Shown: in pieces, positions 28,676-37,764 of the stretch
Layout of the letters: the number at the start of each line of letters is the position of its first letter
How positions within the stretch are numbered: the first letter of the stretch is position 1
Assembly (NCBI RefSeq): GCF_025195085.2
Contig: NZ_JANAVY020000003.1
Coordinates: 124,001 to 188,000 of the forward strand
Source of the DNA: Vibrio intestinalis
GTDB lineage: Bacteria; Pseudomonadota; Gammaproteobacteria; Enterobacterales; Vibrionaceae
Direction of reading: 5' to 3'
DNA length: 64,000 nt
The notes under the pieces: model-generated
Told to the model about the DNA's origin: nothing
The model's input: the letters and a program-made list of their open reading frames with translations, nothing else
Database searches by the model: none
Translations under genes and position numbers: made by a program

Positions 28676-29707
28676 ATGGCTTTCTTTTCACTTGGTTTCG
28701 GTGCGGCGACAAAGAATCGTGACGGCAAAATCATTGAAGCATTTTTCCCTAACCCAGTTCTTAACCCTAGCGACGCACTAGTAAACGCTGTTGCAGCGGT
28801 AGCCGGTTACGAGCAAGGCAACCAAGCTATTGAGATCTCAGCAGCGCAAAGCGCAGAGCTTGCGACGGCATTTGAAGCAAACGGCGATGCGGCTAACGCA
28901 TCTTTTGCAGCAAAAGCAGCGCAATCAGAGCAACCACTGGTTTTGGTTATTCTAGCGACTGATGAGCAGCCACAGTCTGTTGCTGAAGGCTTCCTAAAAC
29001 TGCAACTTATCTCTAACCGCCTAGTTCAACCACACGGTACGGTATTAGACGGCATCTTCGGGCTACTGCACAACATTGCATGGACTAACGAAGGCCCGAT
29101 CGATCTTCCTGAACTAGCGGATCGTCAAATTGAAGCTCGCCTAGCGGGTCGTGCTCTTTCTGTCGATTGCGTGGACAAGTTCCCTAAAATGGTTGATTAC
29201 GTGGTTCCTGCTGGCGTTCGTATCGCAGATACATCTCGTGTTCGTCTTGGCGCACACGTGGGCGAAGGCACAACCGTTATGCATGAAGGCTTCATCAACT
29301 TCAACGCAGGTACAACAGGCGTAAGCATGGTTGAAGGCCGTATCTCTGCAGGTGTTGTGGTAGGCAATGGCTCGGACATCGGCGGCGGCGCATCTATCAT
29401 GGGTACACTATCTGGCGGTGGTAAAGTTGTGGTTTCTATTGGTGAAAACTCACTTCTAGGCGCAAACGCAGGTCTTGGCTTCCCACTAGGCGATCGTTGT
29501 ACGGTTGAATCTGGCCTATACGTAACGGCTGGTTCTAAAGTGCGCATGCTTGACTCTACAGGTCAAGAAGTTGAAATCGCTAAAGCTCGCGATCTTGCGG
29601 GTGTTTCTGACCTACTATTCCGTCGCAACTCTGTGACTGGTCAAATTGAATGTCTAGCAAACAAATCGGCGGTTGAACTGAACAGCGAGCTACACAAAAA
29701 CAACTAA
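28676..29707 (+). CDS. dapD: Tetrahydrodipicolinate N-succinyltransferase DapD
   Basis: Lysine/diaminopimelate pathway enzyme that succinylates tetrahydrodipicolinate. The protein is 343 residues, the longer DapD form. The N-terminal half is alpha/beta; the C-terminal half shows left-handed beta-helix hexapeptide repeats (about 180-290, e.g. VRLGAHVGEGTTVMHEG, GRISAGVVVGNGSDIGGGAS). ATG 28676 (MAFFSLGFG) with GGAG upstream is preferred over the TTG two codons before. It stands alone, followed by a terminator. It also supplies diaminopimelate for the cell wall. Confidence 0.95.
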   Translation: MAFFSLGFGAATKNRDGKIIEAFFPNPVLNPSDALVNAVAAVAGYEQGNQAIEISAAQSAELATAFEANGDAANASFAAKAAQSEQPLVLVILATDEQPQSVAEGFLKLQLISNRLVQPHGTVLDGIFGLLHNIAWTNEGPIDLPELADRQIEARLAGRALSVDCVDKFPKMVDYVVPAGVRIADTSRVRLGAHVGEGTTVMHEGFINFNAGTTGVSMVEGRISAGVVVGNGSDIGGGASIMGTLSGGGKVVVSIGENSLLGANAGLGFPLGDRCTVESGLYVTAGSKVRMLDSTGQEVEIAKARDLAGVSDLLFRRNSVTGQIECLANKSAVELNSELHKNN

Positions 29708-29740
29708 TCGCTCGTTGCCAATCTAGTCACTACCCTATTC

Positions 29741-29771
29741 AATCCCTCTCAGTCTCTGAGAGGGATTTTTA
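29741..29771 (+). terminator. Intrinsic terminator after dapD
   Basis: A 12-bp stem (29741-29752 with 29756-29767, loop TCT) is followed by TTTTATT. Confidence 0.9.
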
Positions 29772-29853
29772 TTATCTCGACAAAAACTAATAATTATCCC
29801 CTGTTTGACGGACTGATTAATATCACTGTGCTATACGTGACTCGTTGACCATA

Positions 29854-30957
29854 ATGAAAAAACTCAGTTATTTACTACTCGCTTTACTGGCCGGATGCGA
29901 ACTCTCGCCTCGTCCTGAAACCTGTTATTGTCCATCAGAAACGCCACCAAGCGTTTCGCAGCCCAACCAACAACAAAGTGTTAATCAGCTATTGGCTTAC
30001 GTCGCTAAACTCGCTAAGCAGCGTTGGGGAGAAGATGATTTTGTCGCGGCGGGTAAACATCGCTATGTGAAATACCTTGATGGTTATAACACTCGTGCGC
30101 ACATCGACTTCGATAAAGGCAAGATTTACGTTTCAACGATTTCTCAATATCAATCAAAACAGAAGCTGCAAAAAGCCATTGTTCAAACTTTGCTGATGCC
30201 CGCTGATCCGGCCCATGCAGAACTGTTTAGTGATAAACAAGCCATCTTGCGCGGCCAACCATTCTTACTTGGCCAAGTGATCGACCATGAAGGCAAACCG
30301 ATTGAGTGGGAGTGGCGCGCCAATCGCTACGCTAACTATTTAATTGAACACGCCTTACAAGATAAAGCCATTAAACAAGGCACGGCCTACTATGTTGAAA
30401 TATCTATGGTAGAAAATCACCTAGAGCAGCGTGAGTATCAATACGCAGGGCTAATTCGTGATGCTGCAAAACGCTATGGCTTATCGGAAGATTTGATTTA
30501 CTCAATCATCAAGACAGAAAGTAGCTTTAACCCTTACGCCGTTAGCCATGCTGGCGCTTATGGTTTGATGCAGGTGATCCCAAAAACAGCCGGCGCGGAC
30601 GTGTTCAATCTAGTAAAAAACAAACCGGGTATTCCGACCAAAGAGTACTTATTTGACCCAGCGAGTAATATCGATACTGGCGCGGCCTACTTTTATATTT
30701 TGAAGAACCGTTATTTGAAAGAGGTGCAGCACCCAACCTCGCTCCACTTTAGTATGATTTCAGCGTATAACGGCGGCACAGGCGGTGTGTTGTCCGCCTT
30801 TGATAGCGACCGAAAACGCGCCATGGTAAAGCTCAATAACGCCACGCCAAAGCAAGTTTATGACACCTTGACTACGCAACATCCAAAAGCAGAAGCAAGG
30901 CGCTACTTGCAGAAGGTGCTCTATTTCCAGAAAGATTTTAATCAAGGCAACATATAA
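29854..30957 (+). CDS. mltC: Membrane-bound lytic murein transglycosylase C
   Basis: Lipoprotein of 367 residues that cleaves glycan strands of peptidoglycan with 1,6-anhydro product. The signal ends in the lipobox LLAGC (Cys15), giving outer-membrane anchoring. An MltC-specific N-terminal domain (about 40-200) precedes the SLT lysozyme-like domain, which has catalytic Glu in IIKTESSFNPYAVS, then AYGLMQVIPKTAG and the AYNGG substrate motif. ATG 29854 is chosen because it begins the signal peptide directly; the ribosome-binding site is weak. It ends before a bidirectional terminator shared with nnrS. Confidence 0.95.
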   Translation: MKKLSYLLLALLAGCELSPRPETCYCPSETPPSVSQPNQQQSVNQLLAYVAKLAKQRWGEDDFVAAGKHRYVKYLDGYNTRAHIDFDKGKIYVSTISQYQSKQKLQKAIVQTLLMPADPAHAELFSDKQAILRGQPFLLGQVIDHEGKPIEWEWRANRYANYLIEHALQDKAIKQGTAYYVEISMVENHLEQREYQYAGLIRDAAKRYGLSEDLIYSIIKTESSFNPYAVSHAGAYGLMQVIPKTAGADVFNLVKNKPGIPTKEYLFDPASNIDTGAAYFYILKNRYLKEVQHPTSLHFSMISAYNGGTGGVLSAFDSDRKRAMVKLNNATPKQVYDTLTTQHPKAEARRYLQKVLYFQKDFNQGNI

Positions 30958-30970
30958 ATCACACACATGA

Positions 30971-30998
30971 AAAAGGCTTGGTCACCACCAAGCCTTTT
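30971..30998. terminator. Bidirectional terminator between mltC and nnrS
   Basis: A 12-bp perfect stem (30971-30982 with 30987-30998, loop CACC) has A4 before and T4 after, so it works in both directions for the convergent genes. Confidence 0.9.
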
Positions 30999-31030
30999 GC
31001 TATTTGTTCATTGTAACCCGTTGTGATCGC

Positions 31031-32233
31031 TTAGCCCGGATGACCATCGACTCTTGGTGTCAGTAACATATGACCAAACTTCACTAAGAACATGCCGAAA
31101 GCGAAAGTCCAAAGCAGAGCACTCACATCAATCATTTCCAACATGTAGCTTGGGAACAAGGCGACGCCAAAACCGCGCACTAAAGCAGCAAGTACAATTG
31201 CAGCAAATGCCCATCCCATTTTTGGCCCTTTATAGATTTCTCGACCTGTGTGCCCCATGGTAACACGCGCGATCATCGCAAGAATCAACCCAGCTAAAGC
31301 GCCAATGGCGAACAAGTGAATCATGTTGTGCTGGGCAAACGCATTTGGCCACAAACCACGAGCCAATAAGCTCAGCGGGATGCACATGTAGGTTAGATGC
31401 AGCGACCAAACTAAAGGCTCAGCCAAGGTTTGCCATGGCTTCCAACGCAATATTTTAATCCCGTGAGCAACACCCGCAACAACCATTAGCCACTGCCCTA
31501 CCTGCGCCATAGCCAGTGGGAAGAAGCTTAATATGAATAACCCAAGCAGCGGGAGATTTGCAGCCCACTCTAGCCACACTAACGGCTGAGGCTTATCGGT
31601 GTTAAAACGACGAGCAGTGAAGAAAGGAATAACCCGTCCGCCCATTACTGACAGTAGTAGAGTGAACCACCACAACATGGCTTGCCATACTGCTGAAGCG
31701 GAAAATGGCGGCATACCTTTTACGCAAGCATAGCTGGCAAAATTAGCCACGATAGCCAACACAAACAAAGGCACGAAAAACAAATTACGCCACCCTTTCA
31801 CTTGCATCACTCGCCAAGCTACTTCATAAGCAGCAAACGCCAAAAACAGGGCATCAATAATAGAGATTAGCCACAGTGGTGCAGGGCTCCAGAAGAGCAA
31901 GCGAGGTATCATCCAAAGCGCCACTATGGCTAATAAACGGTAACTCTTTGTGCCATTTATGCCTGTCCAGTTTTGTACTGCGGTAAGCACAAAACCAACT
32001 ACAATTGCCATTGCAAAACCAAACAACATCTCATGCACATGCCACCAAAGTGCCGGAACTGACAATGCGGCCGGTTGGCCTGTACGAAACATCCACACCC
32101 AAACAGGGATGGCAATAAAAGCGTATAAAACGCCAAGGAAGAAAAATGGACGAAAACCCAATCTCAATACGGCAGGGATCTTTTCTTCTACTCGTTTATC
32201 AGTGATATTTAGCAAACTAACAATCCAATACAA
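31031..32233 (-). CDS. nnrS: NnrS family membrane protein
   Basis: Polytopic inner-membrane protein of 400 residues with about 12 hydrophobic helices, a haem- and copper-binding family linked to nitric oxide tolerance. Conserved features include LRLGFRPFFFLGV, the WHVHEMLFGFA histidines, RVIPFFTARRF and NMIHLFAIGALAGLILAMIARVTMGHTGR, cited here as IARVTMGHTGR. TTG 32233 is preferred as start because GAGAGG lies 8 bases upstream; another TTG at 32215 would give MLNITDKR. A 9-codon ORF overlaps this start in another frame. Confidence 0.88.
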   Translation of the reverse strand: MYWIVSLLNITDKRVEEKIPAVLRLGFRPFFFLGVLYAFIAIPVWVWMFRTGQPAALSVPALWWHVHEMLFGFAMAIVVGFVLTAVQNWTGINGTKSYRLLAIVALWMIPRLLFWSPAPLWLISIIDALFLAFAAYEVAWRVMQVKGWRNLFFVPLFVLAIVANFASYACVKGMPPFSASAVWQAMLWWFTLLLSVMGGRVIPFFTARRFNTDKPQPLVWLEWAANLPLLGLFILSFFPLAMAQVGQWLMVVAGVAHGIKILRWKPWQTLAEPLVWSLHLTYMCIPLSLLARGLWPNAFAQHNMIHLFAIGALAGLILAMIARVTMGHTGREIYKGPKMGWAFAAIVLAALVRGFGVALFPSYMLEMIDVSALLWTFAFGMFLVKFGHMLLTPRVDGHPG

Positions 32234-32372
32234 ATCATTTGCCTCTCTATTGCATGATTCATACCAAATTCAATTTACTTTATTTTCATACAGTTAAATA
32301 GAAAACCAAACGACATGAGAGTCTTTTTGACTCATACAAAACAACAACAAAAGACACTAAAAGGTCATAATG

Positions 32373-32385
32373 ACCCATATAACTA
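32373..32385. promoter_or_regulatory. GGTCAT-A-ATGACC palindrome in nnrS upstream region
   Basis: A perfect 13-bp palindrome in the divergent gap between nnrS and the cyclotransferase-like gene, 140 bp before nnrS and 95 bp before the other start. It is not a recognisable NsrR or FNR site, and the regulator is unknown. Confidence 0.35.
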
Positions 32386-32479
32386 TTGGCTATGAGAACA
32401 ATGGTTTTTGTCTTTAGTCCACCAGCCAAAAATCGGTATGGTAGACATTCACTATTTTCTTGATTTGGAAACCTCATCT

Positions 32480-33040
32480 ATGGCTGATTACATTTTTGGT
32501 TATGGCAGTTTAATGAACTCAGCATCGCGCCAATTGACAGGCCAAACATCTCAAGCGACACCGGCGGTTGTTCATGGGTTATGCCGTCATTGGAGTAAAG
32601 TGGATGACAGTTACGTATTAGCGCCTTTGGTGGTGACCCAAGGAGAGGGATTGGTAAATGGTGTGCTGCTGCAAGTTGGCGATCAAGCCATTGCAGAGTT
32701 TGACCGTCGTGAGCGAGGCTACCAACGCATTTCACTGCCTATCAACCAGATCGATACCGAGCAGCCTTTAAATCAAAGTGACAATATTTGGGTGTATGTC
32801 ACTGAGCAACCAGAGCCACCCTGTGCGAATAGCCCGATCATGCAAACCTATGTGGATACGGTAATGGTCGGTTGCTTAGAAGTATCAGAAGCATTCGCTC
32901 AGCAGTTTGTTGAACACACCATTGGCTGGCACCATGCTCAAGAAAATGATCGCCATCAGCCTAAATATGGCAATTTGGCGGGCGTAACAACCAATCACCA
33001 ACAACTAATCGATACCTTGCTTAAACGTCTATTGGCTTAA
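32480..33040 (+). CDS. Gamma-glutamylcyclotransferase-like protein
   Basis: A 186-residue protein of the GGCT fold. The signature YGSLM is near residue 8, and the acidic catalytic residue is expected in EFDRRERGYQRI (about residue 77). Related enzymes release 5-oxoproline from gamma-glutamyl compounds, but substrates of bacterial members are mostly unknown. I chose ATG 32480 because MADYIFGYGSL begins the domain; an in-frame extension to 32408 is unlikely. Its stop overlaps the last 12 bp of the convergent LysR gene. Confidence 0.8.
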   Translation: MADYIFGYGSLMNSASRQLTGQTSQATPAVVHGLCRHWSKVDDSYVLAPLVVTQGEGLVNGVLLQVGDQAIAEFDRRERGYQRISLPINQIDTEQPLNQSDNIWVYVTEQPEPPCANSPIMQTYVDTVMVGCLEVSEAFAQQFVEHTIGWHHAQENDRHQPKYGNLAGVTTNHQQLIDTLLKRLLA

Positions 33041-33952
33041 AATCGCCCGCTCGACTAGCGCTCGTAACCACTGACCTTTTTCGCTATCCGATAATCGAGT
33101 GTGCCACAGCATTGCGATATCAAAGTCGGCTACCGGAACAGGCGGTTTAAAGGTGGTAAGCTGGTCGTCAAACCCCTGTGCCATCGCCATTTTTTCCGGC
33201 ACGATGGCAATTAAGCGGCGCTGCTTCAATAAACTACGAATGGTCAAAAAGTTACGCGATGCCACAGTAACTCTGCGTGCTAAGCCATGTTCAGCGAGCT
33301 TTTTATCCACTTGAGTCGCCAAGCTACCATCAGGACTAACCAAGGCATGTTCAATGCTAGCAAAGGTCTGTTTATCAAGATCTCCATTCAAAGCCAGTTT
33401 ATGCTTATCGGCCAAACAGACATGCTTTTCAGTATAAAGGTAATGGCTATCAAAGTTATCATCGAGTACCGGCATACTGCCGATCACAAGGTCGAGTTTT
33501 TCGCTTTCGACCAATGCCACATAGTTAGCGCGATTGACGTTGATAAAACTGATTTGAGCATTGGGCGCTTGCTCACGTATCGCATCGTAAATCACAGGGG
33601 CGAAAATAAACTCAGCGTAATCGGTTAAACCAATCCGACACACACCATTGTAATCTTCTGGGGTAAACACCGACTTGGTCAGCAGTTCATGGGTGATGGA
33701 GTCCAATAACCGATGCACGATTGGCGCAATATGATGGGCATGATCCGTCGGTTCCATCTTATGGCCTTTGCGCTCAAACAAAGCGTCATCAAGTAATGTT
33801 CGTAAACGCGCTAAGCTATGGCTCATTGCCGATTGGCTAACAAAACTCTTTTCCGCAGCCAAGCTCACGCTGCGATAACGGTAGAGATAAGAAAAAGTCA
33901 CCAGTAGGTTGAGGTCGATGTTTCGCCACTGAATATCATCTGATACTGCCAT
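33029..33952 (-). CDS. LysR-family transcriptional regulator (next to chrA)
   Basis: Regulator of 307 residues. The helix-turn-helix lies at about 10-70 (DLNLLVTFSYLYRYRSVSLAAEKSFVSQSAMSHSLARLR), followed by an effector-binding domain. The N-terminal pattern IDLNLLVTF is that of the NodD/LeuO-like group. ATG 33952 is preferred with GGGA 6 bases upstream; an ATG at 34018 would add 22 residues. It is divergent from chromate transporter chrA with an inverted repeat between, so chrA is the likely target (inference). The effector is unknown. Confidence 0.85.
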   Translation of the reverse strand: MAVSDDIQWRNIDLNLLVTFSYLYRYRSVSLAAEKSFVSQSAMSHSLARLRTLLDDALFERKGHKMEPTDHAHHIAPIVHRLLDSITHELLTKSVFTPEDYNGVCRIGLTDYAEFIFAPVIYDAIREQAPNAQISFINVNRANYVALVESEKLDLVIGSMPVLDDNFDSHYLYTEKHVCLADKHKLALNGDLDKQTFASIEHALVSPDGSLATQVDKKLAEHGLARRVTVASRNFLTIRSLLKQRRLIAIVPEKMAMAQGFDDQLTTFKPPVPVADFDIAMLWHTRLSDSEKGQWLRALVERAILSQ

Positions 33953-33965
33953 CACTATCCCGTTT

Positions 33966-34001
33966 GATTCATATATAGAATTAAAACTATCAATTTGAAT
34001 C
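33966..34001. promoter_or_regulatory. GATTCA...TGAATC arms between lysR and chrA
   Basis: GATTCA (33966-33971) and TGAATC (33996-34001) form an inverted repeat with a 24-bp spacer in the 103-bp divergent gap. LysR-type regulators often bind such dispersed symmetric sites. It was found by eye only. Confidence 0.35.
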
Positions 34002-34055
34002 ATCATAGTACATTTCATACAGTAAGATCAGTTTAAATTCGCAGGATTCACTTCC

Positions 34056-35198
34056 ATGTTTACCATTTTTAAAACCTTCTTTTGGCTTGGCTGGATAAGC
34101 TTCGGCGGCCCTGCTGCGCACATTGGTTACTTTCGCCAAACCTTCGTCGAAAAACTGAAGTGGCTGAGTGACAGCGACTACGCGCAAATTGTCGCGTTAA
34201 GCCAATTTTTGCCAGGCCCTGGCTCTAGCCAAGTTGGCTTTGCTCTTGGCTATAAACGCGGGGGTTTGCTTGGTGCGTGCGCTGCGTTTATTGGCTTTAC
34301 TCTTCCTTCGGTACTCATCATGGTATTGCTTGCGGTTGTGAGTAGCCATGTCACTGAGACGGGCGCATTCCAAAGTATTGTCCATGGGCTTAAATTGCTG
34401 GCCGTGGTCGTCGTTGCTGATGCCGCTTGGGGCATGTACAAGAACTTCTGCAAGAACACGCTAGCAACAACACTTTGCGTGGTCACTGCCATCGCCCTGC
34501 TCACTATGCCAAGTATTGCGACCCAAATGGTGGTACTCATCATTGCTGCGCTCATCGGTGCCAAATACTTAAAAGGCGAAACACCGGCAGAACCTAAGCC
34601 GTTCAAACCGAGCTTCGCACCATTGGCTATCTTTGCGGTTTTGATTATTGGTTTACCTTTTGTCGCCCATTTCACTCCGATGCTTGGTCTATTTAACGAC
34701 TTCTTCCAAGCGGGTAGCTTAGTGTTTGGCGGTGGTCATGTGGTGCTACCTTTACTGCAAAACATCGTTGGCGATCAACTTAGCCAAGATGCTTTCTTAA
34801 CTGGCTATGCCGCAGCGCAAGCTGTACCGGGGCCAATGTTTACCTTTGCCACTTACATTGGCTATGAGCTTCAACCAAACGCGCCGATTGTAGGTGCGTT
34901 AGTCGCCACCATCGCAGTGTTTGTACCGGGGTTCTTGTTGTTACTTGGCGTGCTAAAGAACTGGCAATCGCTGGCGCAAAATCCCAAAGTCGCTGGCGCG
35001 GTAAGTGGTGTGAACGCCGCTGTGGTTGGTTTACTGGTTTCAGCGCTGTATCAGCCAGTATTTACCAGCGCAGTGATGAGCCCGCTAGATATTGCCTTAG
35101 TCATCGTTGGCTTTTATCTACTAAAAACTCTCAAACTGCCGATTATTTGGATGGTGCTAACCTTTATTAGCGTTGGTGTTATTTCCGCTCTAGTGTAG
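34056..35198 (+). CDS. chrA: Chromate transporter ChrA
   Basis: Membrane transporter of the CHR superfamily, long form, 380 residues with two homologous halves. The first half has WISFGGPAAHIGYFR and QFLPGPGSSQ; the second has SLVFGGGHVVLPLL and QAVPGPMFTFATYIG. These FGGP/FGGG and PGP motifs define the family. About ten hydrophobic helices are visible. Family members export chromate, although the physiological substrate in marine bacteria is uncertain. It is divergent from a LysR gene and ends before a bidirectional terminator. Confidence 0.92.
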   Translation: MFTIFKTFFWLGWISFGGPAAHIGYFRQTFVEKLKWLSDSDYAQIVALSQFLPGPGSSQVGFALGYKRGGLLGACAAFIGFTLPSVLIMVLLAVVSSHVTETGAFQSIVHGLKLLAVVVVADAAWGMYKNFCKNTLATTLCVVTAIALLTMPSIATQMVVLIIAALIGAKYLKGETPAEPKPFKPSFAPLAIFAVLIIGLPFVAHFTPMLGLFNDFFQAGSLVFGGGHVVLPLLQNIVGDQLSQDAFLTGYAAAQAVPGPMFTFATYIGYELQPNAPIVGALVATIAVFVPGFLLLLGVLKNWQSLAQNPKVAGAVSGVNAAVVGLLVSALYQPVFTSAVMSPLDIALVIVGFYLLKTLKLPIIWMVLTFISVGVISALV

Positions 35199-35237
35199 TT
35201 TTCACACTGGTGTAAATAAAAATAACGACACAAAGAA

Positions 35238-35267
35238 AAAGCCGCTGAACGAACAGCGGCTTTGGTT
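35238..35267. terminator. Bidirectional terminator between chrA and the Tad cluster
   Basis: AAAGCCGCTG (35238-35247) and CAGCGGCTTT (35254-35263) with A5 before and TTT-GG-TTTT after. It ends chrA and probably the whole minus-strand Tad operon. Confidence 0.8.
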
Positions 35268-35912
35268 TTATTGCGAGTCACTCGCAACGATATCCACTCG
35301 TCGATTGGCTTTCCTTCCCTCTGCTGTCGCGTTGGTTTTAATTGGAATCGTCTCCCCTTTCGACACCACAGTAAGCGAGTCTTTGGGCATCTGCTTACTG
35401 ACTAAATAGCCGTTAACACTATTGGCTCGGCGTAAACCCAGCGCGAAGTTGTATTCATGCGTCCCGACATGGTCGGTGTGGCCTTCTAACGTGAGCGCTT
35501 GTTTACTCTGCCCCAGTTTTTCCACCATGGTATCCAGTACGTACTTTGATTCTTTGGTCAGTTGCGATTTATCGAAAGCAAAGTAAACCCGCGCCACCAG
35601 CTCACCAGAATCGTAAGCCTCAGTGTTGCTTTTCGACATCAAGTACTCTGCACAATCAGGATCAATCCCCGCATTAAGCAGCTCTTGGCGAATCATCTGA
35701 TCCGTCACAACAAAATCACTTTCACCTTGTAACAACATAAATGGCCCTTGATTGAGCATCACTTCGGTTGCTTGACCGAACTGTAAGTCTTGTTGGTAGT
35801 TTAAATCTGGTTTTGCGCAATAACGCAGTATCTCTTGACCTTCTCCGGCCACAGCATTTGAGACAGGACTACTTAAAATAGCAATTAGTGTGGTGAGTAT
35901 GGCTCTATGCAT
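35268..35912 (-). CDS. OmpA-family protein at end of Tad cluster
   Basis: A 214-residue exported protein. The signal peptide (ILTTLIAILSSPVSNAVA) is followed by a linker with two cysteines and a C-terminal OmpA peptidoglycan-binding domain (about 105-212; YFAFDKSQLTKES, LEGHTDHVGTHEYN, RRANSVNGYL). ATG 35912 has AGGAGAGG 5 bases before it. It is 26 bp from tadG in the same direction, so it is the last gene of the Tad transcript and may anchor the pilus machine to the cell wall (inference). Confidence 0.85.
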   Translation of the reverse strand: MHRAILTTLIAILSSPVSNAVAGEGQEILRYCAKPDLNYQQDLQFGQATEVMLNQGPFMLLQGESDFVVTDQMIRQELLNAGIDPDCAEYLMSKSNTEAYDSGELVARVYFAFDKSQLTKESKYVLDTMVEKLGQSKQALTLEGHTDHVGTHEYNFALGLRRANSVNGYLVSKQMPKDSLTVVSKGETIPIKTNATAEGRKANRRVDIVASDSQ

Positions 35913-35937
35913 GTGGCCTCTCCTTAGCAATTATCGA

Positions 35938-37209
35938 TCATTTTAGATGCCCAATTTCTTCACTGATCAGCTCTAAAATCTTATTGAGTATTTCGGACTT
36001 GTTCTGGGCTTCGAATACGTTATCTACGCCCGCACAATCTTGCAGTGCGGTGTTGCCTGATACGTTGTAGTCGAAACCAATCACCGCAATTTTCGACGTC
36101 ACCGGATCGCCATTTGCGGCAGTTTGGGCATCAAGATCATCACGAATCTTGTCGCACAAGTTATAAGAGCTACCGTACAACGTTGAGGAAATGGTGCTAT
36201 TGTTAACGCCATTGGTTGAACCTAAGTCATTACCATCAGACAAAATAACCACCAAGCGGCGTGGATTAGTGCCTAGGTTAGCCAGTTGCGCGCCCCGAAT
36301 CAGACCTTGAGCTGACGAGGTGTAACCAGCTGGTGAGAAATCATCAATCTTGTTATTGAATGAAGTAAAGTTGGTGGTTGGCAAAATATCTTCGATGACC
36401 GCGTTATAGGTACCCGACGTCACGCAGCCTTGCTTTTCAATGAATACGCGATTCACTGTTCTTCGATAACCTATATTGCCCCGGCGGTTATACTCCAGTT
36501 GATCGACAAAGCATGTTGCACCTGATCCATTACCATCAATCAAACGTACATAATTGTTAAAACCAACAAAAGCTACAGTATTGTCGTCAGCGTTGACCAA
36601 ATCATTAAACTTTTGCAATTCATCTGTCACGGTTTCAATAACATCAACTAAATCTTCGTATTTGTCTTGAGAGCCACCAGACCAAGGGTCACCCATGGAA
36701 CCTGAAAAGTCCGAAACAAACACAACATCTACCGCACTGTTTTGATACTTACGTGCGTTAGATTGCCCAGATACCGTGTAGTTTTCATCAAAAGATTTTA
36801 GGTCACCAGAGAACCAAGTATCGTGCGCGGTTGTCGCCGCAACTCGGAACTCGAAGAAACGAGGTTCGCCTGCGGCAAGGCCGCTAACACAATCAGGGAT
36901 TTGATCACAGCTGAGCTTCTGAATCGACAAGCTATCGACAGAGTTCATGTCTGACATATATTGAGCAATATAAGCACTGGCAATCGCTTGATTGACCGCG
37001 CTACCGCTGCCCGAGCCGTCATCAACGTTGTCGTCGTTGTGCGCCGCGACGGCTAGACTCGCCACTTCGAGCCCATCTTCTAATCTGGCTTTGTCTTGCA
37101 TCATCCTTGCGCCATCAGTCGCCAAGCTGAACAAGCCAAACAATCCGGGGATCATAATGGTAAACAAAATAGCAGCATGGCCTTTCTGTTTAGAGATAGG
37201 AGACTTCAT
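35938..37209 (-). CDS. tadG: Tad pilus protein TadG with VWA domain
   Basis: A 423-residue protein of the Tad pilus apparatus. An N-terminal prepilin-like segment (KGHAAILFTIMIPGLFGLFSL) is a membrane helix with the TadE-like form but without Glu at +5. It is followed by a von Willebrand factor A domain whose metal-ion-dependent adhesion site DFSGS is visible near residue 169, plus LVVILSDGNDLG. Several cysteines suggest disulfides outside the membrane. In Tad systems TadG is needed for surface adhesion. It starts 3 bp after the tadF stop. Confidence 0.85.
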   Translation of the reverse strand: MKSPISKQKGHAAILFTIMIPGLFGLFSLATDGARMMQDKARLEDGLEVASLAVAAHNDDNVDDGSGSGSAVNQAIASAYIAQYMSDMNSVDSLSIQKLSCDQIPDCVSGLAAGEPRFFEFRVAATTAHDTWFSGDLKSFDENYTVSGQSNARKYQNSAVDVVFVSDFSGSMGDPWSGGSQDKYEDLVDVIETVTDELQKFNDLVNADDNTVAFVGFNNYVRLIDGNGSGATCFVDQLEYNRRGNIGYRRTVNRVFIEKQGCVTSGTYNAVIEDILPTTNFTSFNNKIDDFSPAGYTSSAQGLIRGAQLANLGTNPRRLVVILSDGNDLGSTNGVNNSTISSTLYGSSYNLCDKIRDDLDAQTAANGDPVTSKIAVIGFDYNVSGNTALQDCAGVDNVFEAQNKSEILNKILELISEEIGHLK

Positions 37210-37212
37210 AAC

Positions 37213-37764
37213 TCACCTTCCTATGATGACAGAGCTAGATGAAACAATGTTAAAGCCGTTATCCAATAGATCTTCAACAAGGTTATCAGTGAAGTAACAT
37301 AACGTTACTCGATAAAGGGTGGTCTGACGCCCCCAAGACGTCTCTACTGTCAGGCCGTTTTCAATTTCACCTAGCGTTTCATCAAGATTGCAGTCTCTCC
37401 CGCCCCTGTTCATTGTGCGTAAAGCATTGGGCGTTGAGTCTGCGGCATATGTTTGTTCTTCTATCACCATGCCAAAGCGTTCTAATTCATATTGACTGGT
37501 CGTCCGTTCTAATGAGCGACTAATCACTGTAAACACAACATCAGCATCAGCTCCTGTTGTGACATAATCCTCTCCATATAGTTGGGTTCGCTCTTTCACT
37601 AAGCTGGCTGCGGAGTATGACAAACGGTCTAATTTACCTTTCATCGATAGCTTCACTAGCACATCACCTGTGAACATAATCAACACACCAAGCAGTAATC
37701 CCACAATTGCAAATTCAATCGTGAATACGCCGGTCTGATTAGATTTCAAATTGATCTCTTTCAT
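37213..37764 (-). CDS. tadF: Tad pilus minor pseudopilin TadF
   Basis: Minor pseudopilin of 183 residues. The prepilin motif G-VFTIEFAIVGLLLG has the cleavage glycine and Glu at +5 and would be processed by TadV. A C-terminal ectodomain follows with a few cysteines. I start at ATG 37764, which overlaps the tadE gene by 26 bp; the longer ORF up to 37947 reads through tadE in another frame and is not credible. Together with TadE it is thought to form a priming complex for the Flp pilus. Confidence 0.8.
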   Translation of the reverse strand: MKEINLKSNQTGVFTIEFAIVGLLLGVLIMFTGDVLVKLSMKGKLDRLSYSAASLVKERTQLYGEDYVTTGADADVVFTVISRSLERTTSQYELERFGMVIEEQTYAADSTPNALRTMNRGGRDCNLDETLGEIENGLTVETSWGRQTTLYRVTLCYFTDNLVEDLLDNGFNIVSSSSVIIGR

